Shown: piece by piece, positions 13,369-21,142 of the stretch
Position numbering within the stretch: the first letter of the stretch is position 1
Layout of the letters: every line of letters starts with the position of its first letter
Virus record (IMG/VR): IMGVR_UViG_3300009159_000357
Coordinates: 1-22,315 of that record
DNA length: 22,315 bases
Direction: 5' to 3' (one strand)
Origin: a virus
The notes under the pieces: generated by a model
What the model was told of the DNA's origin: nothing
Database searches by the model: none
What the model saw: the letters and a program-made list of their open reading frames with translations, nothing else
Position numbers and translations under genes: made by a program

Positions 13369-13737
13369 ATGAACAAAGTATTCGACGAGAGCCTAGACCA
13401 CGTAATCCGCAACGACGACGACAAGATCTTCGTCGAGCCCTACGGCACCGACGGCGTTTGGCTGTCGGTCCAAGCCCAGCGCAGCGCTGGCGTCACCAGC
13501 GTGGGCACGTCGATGTCCATCGAGACGGCCCGCCAACTGCGCGACGCGCTGGACGCGGTACTCGCCGGTGTGGCCCTGCCGGTCTTCACCGTTGAGGCCC
13601 TGACTGCGGGCAAGAACCACCACTACACCATCGACGTGCATGCCACGGACGAGGACGCCGCCATCGACTGCGTGCTCCAGCAGTCCTTCGACGAGTTCCG
13701 CGTGCTGACGTGCGGCGAGATCGAGGTGATCCTGTGA
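13369..13737 (+). CDS. Unrecognised phage protein (122 residues)
   Basis: The N-terminal 65 residues read as a beta-rich module ending in the helix IETARQLRDALDAVL, a pattern common in small actinophage and proteobacterial phage proteins. The C-terminal 50 residues form a second alpha/beta module. A TAAGGAG site precedes the ATG. Its stop overlaps the following GTG start by four bases. No catalytic residues can be assigned. Confidence 0.7.
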   Translation: MNKVFDESLDHVIRNDDDKIFVEPYGTDGVWLSVQAQRSAGVTSVGTSMSIETARQLRDALDAVLAGVALPVFTVEALTAGKNHHYTIDVHATDEDAAIDCVLQQSFDEFRVLTCGEIEVIL

Positions 13738-13916
13738 GCCCGGTCCAGCTCCACGTGGAGTTCAACCCGCTCTACATGCGGTACGTCGCCACGTTGGGCA
13801 GCGGCGATCCCGAGGACCACGCGCCGTGGGCGTGGGGCCACACGGAGCAGAAGGCTATCGACGAGCTGCTGGCGCTTGAGGGCCTGCCGCAGGACACGCC
13901 CTACGTTGTTTGCTAA
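13734..13916 (+). CDS. Small unrecognised protein with GTG start
   Basis: This 60-residue protein is read from a GTG overlapping the previous stop (GTGA). It contains a beta hairpin region (LHVEFNPLYMRYVATLG), then GHTEQKAIDELLALEG, resembling small proteins that pair a strand region with one helix. A longer in-frame ATG eight codons upstream exists, but the GTGA coupling fits this genome better. Terminase small subunit follows after 42 bases. Function unknown. Confidence 0.6.
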   Translation: MSPVQLHVEFNPLYMRYVATLGSGDPEDHAPWAWGHTEQKAIDELLALEGLPQDTPYVVC

Positions 13917-13958
13917 ACTGTCCCCAAACGCGCTGCAAGATGCGCTGAAGGGGTACAA

Positions 13959-14498
13959 ATGGCAACTAGTAAGAACGGCAAGACGATAGGCCGCCCACCG
14001 GGCGATACGCTCTATCCGAACAAGGAGCAGCTCAAGGACGAGATCGTCGTTTGGGTCTCCAATGGCAAAACGCTGCGCGACTTCTGCCGCCAAGATCACG
14101 CGCCGAGCTTCAGGACAGTCTACGATTGGCTTGCTGAAGACGCCGCGTTCGACTCACGCTTCGCACGTGCGCGGGAAGCAGGCCACGACGTGATCGCAGA
14201 GGAGGCGCTGCACATTGCAGACACCCTGCACGTGGGCCGCAAGGTCACCACGCACAGCGGAGTCAACCCTGACGCAGACGCCGTGACGGTGACCGAAGAG
14301 GACCTGACGCAACACCGCAAGCTGCAAATTGAGACGCGCTTAAAACTGCTGGCCAAGTGGAACCCCAAGAAGTACGGCGACAAGACAGTGCTGGCGGGCG
14401 ACCCCGACGCCCCGGTGAACATCGCCGTGGACTTTGGGCCCTTCGAGCTGATGCTCTCCAACATCGAGCTGCTGCGCCACGATGGGCAACCTAGCTGA
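13959..14498 (+). CDS. terS: Terminase small subunit
   Basis: This 179-residue protein recognises phage DNA for packaging. Residues about 36-64 (GKTLRDFCRQ to TVYDWLAED) form the helix-turn-helix typical of phage TerS proteins, and the segment RLKLLAKWNPKKYGDKT (about 127-143) is a hallmark of one widespread TerS family. It sits directly before terminase large subunit and overlaps it by 17 bases, as expected. A GAAGGGGT site precedes the ATG. The long acidic middle (HSGVNPDADAVTVTEED) is probably a flexible loop. Confidence 0.92.
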   Translation: MATSKNGKTIGRPPGDTLYPNKEQLKDEIVVWVSNGKTLRDFCRQDHAPSFRTVYDWLAEDAAFDSRFARAREAGHDVIAEEALHIADTLHVGRKVTTHSGVNPDADAVTVTEEDLTQHRKLQIETRLKLLAKWNPKKYGDKTVLAGDPDAPVNIAVDFGPFELMLSNIELLRHDGQPS

Positions 14499-15897
14499 AC
14501 TGCTGCGCGATCCGAAGATTCGGGCGCAGTACGCCAAGCTGCCCGCGACGCACCGCGCAGCATTTGCGTGGCGCTCCAAGTGGCTGATGGCCGCGCACAA
14601 GCACCAGCTCGAACCGCCCGGCACGTGGTGGAACATCCACTTGATGGTTGCAGGCCGGGGCGCGGGCAAGACGCGCGCAGCCGCCGAGAACCTCGGCTGG
14701 TGGGCATGGCAGAACCCCAACACCCGGTGGCTGGTGTCAGCCCCAACATCCAGCGACCTGCGCGCCACCTGTTACGAGGGCGATAGCGGGCTGCTATCGG
14801 TGATTCCCCCGGAGCTGATCAGGGACTACAACAAGAGCCTGCACGAGCTGGTGCTGGTGAACGGCAGCCTGATCAAGGGCATCCCGGCCAGTGAGCCCGA
14901 GCGTTTTCGCGGTCCGCAGTTCCATGGCGGATGGCTGGACGAGCTGGCCGCGTGGGACTACCTGCAAGAAAGCTGGGACATGATCATGTTCGGCATCCGG
15001 CTGGGCCATCGCACCAAGCTGATCTGCTCGACCACACCCAAGCCCAAGGACGTGGTGCTGGACCTGATCAGCCGCGAGAACGACGACGTGGTGATCACGC
15101 GCGCCTCGACCTACGCCAATCTTGCCAACCTAGCCCCGTCGTTCCAAAAGCAGATCCTCCAGTACGAAGGCACCAACCTTGGTCGGCAAGAGATACATGC
15201 AGAGATTATTGACCCCGAGGAGGGCGGGATCGTCCAGCGCGACTGGTTCCGGCTATGGCCCGACGGCAAGCCCTTCCCGCGCTTCGAGTACGTGATCCAG
15301 TCCTACGACTGCGGCTACAAGGACAAGGAGGCCAGCGACCCGACCGGCAACATCACGCTGGGCGTGTTCAAGCCGCTGGACGGCGGCATGTGCGTGATGG
15401 TGATCGACTGCTGGCAGGAGAAGCTCACCTACCCCGACCTGCGGCCCAAGATCATTGACGAGTACGAGACCGTGTACGGCGAGGGCAAGGAGAAGAAGCG
15501 CGTGGACCTGCTGCTGGTCGAGGATAAGGCGGCGGGCATCTCGTTGATACAGGACCTGCAACGGGCCGGGCTGCCGGTGCGCGGCTACAACCCGGGCCGG
15601 GCGGACAAGAGCCAGCGCCTGAGCATCGTGGCCAACATCATCAAGGCCGGGCGCGTCTGGGTGCCGGAGAGCAGCGTGCGCAAGGGCTACGTGCGGGACT
15701 GGGCCGAGGGCATGGTCAGCCAGATATGCTCGTTCCCCAACACGGCGCACGACGAGTACGTGGACTGCATCAGCCAAGCCCTGCGCTTTCTGCGCGACGC
15801 GGGCTGGATCAGCATCGACTTCCCCAAGGAGTGGGTGGACGAGGACGACTACATTGACGCGGGCCAGCGCAGCCGCGAGAATCCGTACGCCGCGTAG
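14482..15897 (+). CDS. terL: Terminase large subunit (ATPase/nuclease)
   Basis: This 471-residue packaging motor cuts and pumps DNA into the prohead. The ATPase shows Walker A GRGAGKT (58-64), Walker B with catalytic acid WLDE (151-154), and an ICSTTPKPKD coupling motif (181-190). The RNase H-like nuclease shows D276 in SYDCGYKD, E347/D348 in LVEDKAAG and D424 or D428 in AHDEYVDC. The length is normal and the motifs are complete. The downstream gene starts 29 bases later with a GTG, and the portal appears only after two more large genes. Confidence 0.97.
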   Translation: MGNLAELLRDPKIRAQYAKLPATHRAAFAWRSKWLMAAHKHQLEPPGTWWNIHLMVAGRGAGKTRAAAENLGWWAWQNPNTRWLVSAPTSSDLRATCYEGDSGLLSVIPPELIRDYNKSLHELVLVNGSLIKGIPASEPERFRGPQFHGGWLDELAAWDYLQESWDMIMFGIRLGHRTKLICSTTPKPKDVVLDLISRENDDVVITRASTYANLANLAPSFQKQILQYEGTNLGRQEIHAEIIDPEEGGIVQRDWFRLWPDGKPFPRFEYVIQSYDCGYKDKEASDPTGNITLGVFKPLDGGMCVMVIDCWQEKLTYPDLRPKIIDEYETVYGEGKEKKRVDLLLVEDKAAGISLIQDLQRAGLPVRGYNPGRADKSQRLSIVANIIKAGRVWVPESSVRKGYVRDWAEGMVSQICSFPNTAHDEYVDCISQALRFLRDAGWISIDFPKEWVDEDDYIDAGQRSRENPYAA

Positions 15898-15926
15898 AAT
15901 GCGGGCCAAACCCTACCGGAGGTCAT

Positions 15927-18287
15927 GTGACACCACCCATTGAGCAAATGCGTGCCGAAGTGACGGCAAGCAAGGCCAAGAAGGCCAAGACGCCCAAAAA
16001 ACCCAAGCTGCTTGGCGAAGACGAGCAGAAGCGCATCAAGGTCGATGCCGAGGGCTCTGGCGGCGTCAAGGGCATCGTGGTGCCCAAGCACCTGATCGAA
16101 GGCAACCCCAAGGCGTACGCCGAGGGCTTGAAGAACATGATGGCCGCAAGGGCGCAGGTTTACGGCCCTGAGCACCGTGAGCCGCTGACCCTTGGCCAGA
16201 TGGGCAAAATACACAAGCAAGCCCTGCAAGAGCACTTCGACAAGCCATTGCACGAACAGCTTAGCGCGGAAAAAGAAGCGCTGAACCGTATCCGTGCCGC
16301 GAAGTTCATCAAGCCGGACAAAGACACACTGGACGAGTCCGAGAAGCTGGACACCGTGGAGCACGAGCACGACGAGCAGGGCCGGTCCCACGTCGGGTAC
16401 GCGTCCAAAGGCATTGCGGGCCACGCACTGTTCCCCAAGGGGCACGGCGACGACATGGACTACAAAGTCATCAACACCTGCCCCGGTCAGACCGGCGGCT
16501 GCGGTGGCGGGATTGACAAGAACGGCATTGTGGACACGAAGCAAGGCACCTGCTTCGCGCCCAACGCGGAGTCCCAGTACGCAGCCGCCGTGAGCCGCCG
16601 TGCGGGCCACGCCATCGCCAAGCACGATCCGGCCATGACCCGCGACTGGATCATTGCCCACACCGGGTCGATGCGCACTGCCGCCAACAAAGCGGACAAA
16701 AGCAATAAACGCATGCTGTTCCGCCCGAACGTGGTGGACGAGACCGACGTGTCATCCCGTCACGCCATCCGGCATTTGAACGAGCAGCGCAAGGCTGAAG
16801 ACAAACCGGCGATCATTGCCAATTCCTACGGCAAGACCAACGAGCTGCACGACCCGGAGAACGGCTACTACGTCACCCATTCCAACGTCGGCCCGAAGGT
16901 TAAGCACGGGCAAGAGATCACGGAAAACATTGGCCGCGACAAAGCCCGTGTGCGCAACACCGTCATGGCTGCCGACAACCGGGGCGACTTCACGAACGAC
17001 CAAGGAAACAAAACGCCCCCAAGGGGCTCGTACATGGTCACGGACATGAAGCGCGGATCGCCTTTGGCCAAGAGAGCGGAGCAGTCCATCACCCACGCCA
17101 AGTACTGGACCACCGGGCGGCCCGCCAGCGAGTTGTCCGAGGACGAGAAGGCAGAAGGCGAAGAAGGCCACTTCGGCCCTAACGGCAAACCCACAACGCC
17201 TGAGAAGGCGCACTTTGGCCACACCACGCTGAACGACAAGGCTGGCACGCCGTTGCGCTTTGATTACCAGAAGCAGCACGTCCTGCACCCGCGCTTGGTG
17301 AACGTGCCCGAGCGCAAGGAAAACAAAAAGACCGGCAAGACGGAGATGGTCGAGCACATGATTCCGACCGACTCCCGGTTCAAGGACGAGGACTTTTTGC
17401 CCAAGAACCGGTTCAAGACCAAGAACGGCAAAGTGGCTGGCCACATTCTGATGACCACGCCGACAGAGTCCACCAGCAACATTGGCCACCAGACATCGTT
17501 CACCCATCCCGTGAGCCCGGCGCATATTGAACACGCGCTGGCCAACAACGGCGAGTACGTGATGGACAAGCCCGAGGATCAGATAAAGGCCAAGGGCAAA
17601 GAGTACGCTGCCCCACAAGCAATCAAGTTCTACGCCGAAGGCGGCCATGTTGGTGGGCGGCATATTGGCTTCAGCGATGATGACTTCCACTGCTTCCCCG
17701 AGCGGAACGTCGTGGCACAACGCCACTTGGCTATGCGGCGCGGCGACGACGAAGCAGAGATTCGCAAGCCCGTGCGTCAGCCCACCCGCAAGATGGCCGA
17801 CGGCGGCACGGTTGAGCCCGACAAGGACGAGATGCTGGCGGCCCTGATGCTGCGCAGGACGCCCGACTCGGTGAACATCAAGAACGTCGGCGTCAAAGAA
17901 GCACCCGACCTGCCCATCAAGGCGTTCGTGTCGCCCAACGGCGGCAGCGGTACGGGTTTGCCTATCGGCGGCGTGGACTTCCAACCCCTGACGCCCGGCA
18001 ACCAGATGATGCCCATGCCTCAGCCGCAGGGTGGCCTGCCGCCACCGCCCGGACAACCGCCCATGCCACCGCAAGGCGGTATGCCGCCCCCCGGAGCGCC
18101 CGGCGCACCGCCACCAAGGCCCAACCAGCCCCAGAGCAACATCCTTGCCCTGACGCCCCAAGGCCAAGCCATGCAGGCCATGCGGCCAAACCCACAGGCC
18201 ATGCCGCAGCGCCCCGGGCCAACAGGGCCCCGCATGGCGCGCGGCGGATCGACCCATGACATCCACATGACGGAGCGCAAGTTGTGA
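15927..18287 (+). CDS. Large modular protein with Cys motif and A-x-G-G motifs
   Basis: This 786-residue protein lies where a portal is expected, directly after terL. Residues 1-150 are Lys/Glu-rich. Residues about 155-385 contain NTCPGQTGGCGGG (C185, C192), GTCFAP (C209), a RPNVVDETDVS strand (266-276) and IIANSYGKTNE (296-306) followed by NGYYVTHSN (312-320). That series recalls gp88-like phage proteins with a Cys-rich CP...C...CYA motif, but the match is weak. Residues about 690-769 are Pro/Gln/Gly-rich linker. Three motifs, YAEGGHV (569), MADGGTV (623) and MARGGST (770), mark module ends. GGAG lies five bases before the GTG start. Function unknown; packaged or structural polyprotein is possible. 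Confidence 0.7.
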   Translation: MTPPIEQMRAEVTASKAKKAKTPKKPKLLGEDEQKRIKVDAEGSGGVKGIVVPKHLIEGNPKAYAEGLKNMMAARAQVYGPEHREPLTLGQMGKIHKQALQEHFDKPLHEQLSAEKEALNRIRAAKFIKPDKDTLDESEKLDTVEHEHDEQGRSHVGYASKGIAGHALFPKGHGDDMDYKVINTCPGQTGGCGGGIDKNGIVDTKQGTCFAPNAESQYAAAVSRRAGHAIAKHDPAMTRDWIIAHTGSMRTAANKADKSNKRMLFRPNVVDETDVSSRHAIRHLNEQRKAEDKPAIIANSYGKTNELHDPENGYYVTHSNVGPKVKHGQEITENIGRDKARVRNTVMAADNRGDFTNDQGNKTPPRGSYMVTDMKRGSPLAKRAEQSITHAKYWTTGRPASELSEDEKAEGEEGHFGPNGKPTTPEKAHFGHTTLNDKAGTPLRFDYQKQHVLHPRLVNVPERKENKKTGKTEMVEHMIPTDSRFKDEDFLPKNRFKTKNGKVAGHILMTTPTESTSNIGHQTSFTHPVSPAHIEHALANNGEYVMDKPEDQIKAKGKEYAAPQAIKFYAEGGHVGGRHIGFSDDDFHCFPERNVVAQRHLAMRRGDDEAEIRKPVRQPTRKMADGGTVEPDKDEMLAALMLRRTPDSVNIKNVGVKEAPDLPIKAFVSPNGGSGTGLPIGGVDFQPLTPGNQMMPMPQPQGGLPPPPGQPPMPPQGGMPPPGAPGAPPPRPNQPQSNILALTPQGQAMQAMRPNPQAMPQRPGPTGPRMARGGSTHDIHMTERKL

Positions 18288-21142
18288 GCTTTTATTCCCC
18301 TATCGACCGGCTGGCCCAAAACCTACCCCGTCCCAAGGGGACCGGCGCGGAGTTTATGACCGAGTTGAGCAAGATGCCCGGCTACAAGGCGCAAGAGGCC
18401 GAGGACCGTGGGCTGCAAGCGCTGACGAACCTGCCTAAAATGGAGCGGGCGCAGTTCATGGAGGCGTTGAAGAGCAAGCCGCCGGTGGTGCCTCAAACGC
18501 ACGAGTTGAGTGGCGACTACGGTGGCTACGAGCCTCATCACGAACAGTACACACTGCCGGGCGGAACCAACTACCGTGAAATATTGTTGCAGCACCCAAA
18601 GGGCGCATTTAAGGGCGTAGAGCACCACTTCGATGGCACGCCAAACATATTGGCCAGCGTCCGCGTTAAGGACCGTATGGTTCCCGGCGAGATGGGTTAC
18701 ACCTTGCGCAACAAAACATCGGGATTTAAGAGCCGCCATCACAAAACGCTAGAAGAAGCGCAGGCTTCGATACAAAACTATCCAGAACATTTTCGTTCCA
18801 CGTTGGACGTGGTGCCTAATAAAGGCCCAGACAAAAAAATACTGCACATTGAAGAGCTGCAATCCGATTGGCATCAGCAGGGGCGCGACAAAGGCTACAC
18901 GCCGCCTGATGTTGCCAAGCAAATAAGTGCGGCAGAGCGTACGCATCGGGAGTTGCAACGACAATTAAATGAGGCCAAACAAAATGCGGCTTTTGTGGAA
19001 AGTGGTTTAAGCGATCCAACAACAAAACGGATGCGAGATTTGAATCCTGAAATGATTCAGCGCTTGGAAGCGTCCAAAATTAAGCACAACAACACCATCA
19101 TGGAACTGCTTCCGCAGGTCATGAAGGCCGAGGCCGCGCACCAAGACCTGCTGCATCAGTCAAAAAACACCGTGCCCGATGCCCCGTTCAAAAAGAACTG
19201 GCATGAGATGGCGCTCAAAAAGATGATTCACCATGCCGCCGCCAACGGCTACGACGCCATCGCCATTACGCCGGGACGAGAGCAAGCGGATCGGTATGGA
19301 CTGGCCCAACACGTTGGCCTTATCAGGCATATGACGCACGGAGATAATCCCAATAGCGGAATCTTGTTTGCTTATGACCCACAAGGTAATCAAATAGTGC
19401 GAGAAGACGATGTGCCACACGAAAAACTATCTGAGTACATTGGCAGAGAAGGCGCTAAAAAACTCATGGATCAAAAACCGGATGGCGTTGGGTATCGTGA
19501 ATTAAGTGGAGAAAACCTTCAAGTTGGTGGCGAAGGCATGAAAGGCTTCTACGACAAGATTGTGCCCAACTTCCTGAACCAGTTCGGAAAGAAATACGGC
19601 GCAAAGGTCGGGCAGATTCAAGTGCCTGTCGTGCATGCACTTCAAGGGCTTAGGCGAGTAAATAATTACCCAGACGATCCACCGTTGACCCTGCACCACT
19701 TCCCCATCACCCCAGAGATGCGCGAGGACGTGGTGAAGAACGGCGTGCCGTTGTACGCCAAGGGCGGCGGGGTTGAGGTCAAGCCCACGGTGAAGGACGA
19801 GACAATCCAACGCAAGATTCCCGAGATGGAAGAAGCGGCCAAGGCCCTGCAAGCCGGGACCATCACCCGGGCGCAGTACGACAAGGTAGTCAAGCAACAC
19901 AAGCCCGTAAAACCCTACGAGTTCGTGCCGCAACCCGCCACGGACGAGGACGCAGAACGTGCGTTGATGGCCAACAAGAAGGCGCAATGGCGCGGGCACG
20001 AGCAGTGGCCCGCTGGCCGCAAGGTCGGATTGCGTTTGGACATCCCGGCGTACGAGAACCACGGCGTGTGGGTTAATTCCATCCACGACGAAGAGGGCAA
20101 CGGCGAGGACAAGTACCCGACCGCGTACAACTCGGTGTCATCGGTAAAGAACGCCACGTTCGACGCCAAGCCGGAAAAGGCTGTGCGCGTGGCCACTGGT
20201 GAGCAAAACAAGTCACCCTTTGCCCGCATCCGTGGTGAGCTGCACCACATGACCGAGGACGAGGCGGTGGAGCACATGAAGGCCCACCTGAACCACCCGG
20301 ACTACGTGCAGGTTGGCATGGACCCGCGCAGGCACGGCTACTTCTACGACCGCAAGACCATGAAGCCAATCACCCATTCTGCCCACGTGGTGCAGATTGG
20401 CCCGTTGGTACTGGCGCACAAGCCCACCTATGGCAAGCGCGAGACCTACGCCAAGGGCGGTGACGTTCACTCTGGTGGACCGGAGATGGGCATCAATGTC
20501 CGGTCGGACAAAAAAGCAAATTTGCAATACGCCGATTTGATCGTCGATGGCCACAAAACATACGAGTCCCGCAACGGCGACACGCTGCGCCCTTATGTTG
20601 GCAAGCGGGTGTCCATAGTGCGCACTGGAGATGGCCCGGCCAAGGCCATAGGCGCGGTCACTGTCGGTGAGCCCATAGTCGTGGACCGCAAGAAATTTCG
20701 CAAAATGGAAAAACAACATCTGGTGCCCGAAGGATCGGCATTTGATATTGCCAGCGGAACCAAGCACCTGTACCCGATGCACGAGCCAGAGCGCTCTGAG
20801 AGCGAAAGGGACGTTGGCCACGGCATTGTGGCGCGCAAGGTCCACATGGCCGACGGCGGACCCGTGCCGCCTCTGCGTCCACTGAATCCCCAGCTTGCTG
20901 CGCTGCGTGAGCAATTTGCCGCACAGTCCGCGTTGCACAAGGCGTACAACGAGGCCATGAAGAACGTGTACACCAACCAGATGCCGACTTTCAAAGATTG
21001 GGTGGCGTCGCAGGGCAAGGCCAAGGGCGGCAGCATCAAGCCGGTCGGCTACACTAAAGAGCAAGTTACAGTTTCACCAAATCTCGACGCCATGCGCTAC
21101 GAGCTGATGAGCGTGAAACGCTACACTAAGAAGGTTAAATGA
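18284..21142 (+). CDS. Large polyvalent-type multidomain protein
   Basis: This 952-residue protein strings together modules known from phage polyvalent proteins. Residues 1-70 (PRPKGTGAEFMTEL, then MPGYKAQEAEDRGL) form an N-terminal helical module. Residues 182-490 carry ILHIEELQSDW, APFKKNWHEMALKKM and YDAIAITPG and end in FPITPEMR. Residues 575-715 form a beta-rich module (KVGLRLDIPAY to QIGPLVLAHKP) with YFYDRKTMKP. Residues about 740-840 resemble an ASCH domain (LIVDGHKTYESR). Motifs YAKGGGV (491), YAKGGDV (722), MADGGPV (855) and KAKGGSI (912) separate the modules. Start is a GTG overlapping the previous stop. Polyvalent proteins are thought to be injected with DNA against host defences; the role here is inferred. 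Confidence 0.8.
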   Translation: MSFYSPIDRLAQNLPRPKGTGAEFMTELSKMPGYKAQEAEDRGLQALTNLPKMERAQFMEALKSKPPVVPQTHELSGDYGGYEPHHEQYTLPGGTNYREILLQHPKGAFKGVEHHFDGTPNILASVRVKDRMVPGEMGYTLRNKTSGFKSRHHKTLEEAQASIQNYPEHFRSTLDVVPNKGPDKKILHIEELQSDWHQQGRDKGYTPPDVAKQISAAERTHRELQRQLNEAKQNAAFVESGLSDPTTKRMRDLNPEMIQRLEASKIKHNNTIMELLPQVMKAEAAHQDLLHQSKNTVPDAPFKKNWHEMALKKMIHHAAANGYDAIAITPGREQADRYGLAQHVGLIRHMTHGDNPNSGILFAYDPQGNQIVREDDVPHEKLSEYIGREGAKKLMDQKPDGVGYRELSGENLQVGGEGMKGFYDKIVPNFLNQFGKKYGAKVGQIQVPVVHALQGLRRVNNYPDDPPLTLHHFPITPEMREDVVKNGVPLYAKGGGVEVKPTVKDETIQRKIPEMEEAAKALQAGTITRAQYDKVVKQHKPVKPYEFVPQPATDEDAERALMANKKAQWRGHEQWPAGRKVGLRLDIPAYENHGVWVNSIHDEEGNGEDKYPTAYNSVSSVKNATFDAKPEKAVRVATGEQNKSPFARIRGELHHMTEDEAVEHMKAHLNHPDYVQVGMDPRRHGYFYDRKTMKPITHSAHVVQIGPLVLAHKPTYGKRETYAKGGDVHSGGPEMGINVRSDKKANLQYADLIVDGHKTYESRNGDTLRPYVGKRVSIVRTGDGPAKAIGAVTVGEPIVVDRKKFRKMEKQHLVPEGSAFDIASGTKHLYPMHEPERSESERDVGHGIVARKVHMADGGPVPPLRPLNPQLAALREQFAAQSALHKAYNEAMKNVYTNQMPTFKDWVASQGKAKGGSIKPVGYTKEQVTVSPNLDAMRYELMSVKRYTKKVK

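Noticed and set aside
16752-18266. Open frame of 504 codons on the minus strand opposite the 786-residue gene
   Set aside because: It is a codon-bias shadow of the GC-rich plus-strand gene: no family resemblance, low-complexity His/Val/Leu-rich product, and it contradicts the packaging-operon direction.
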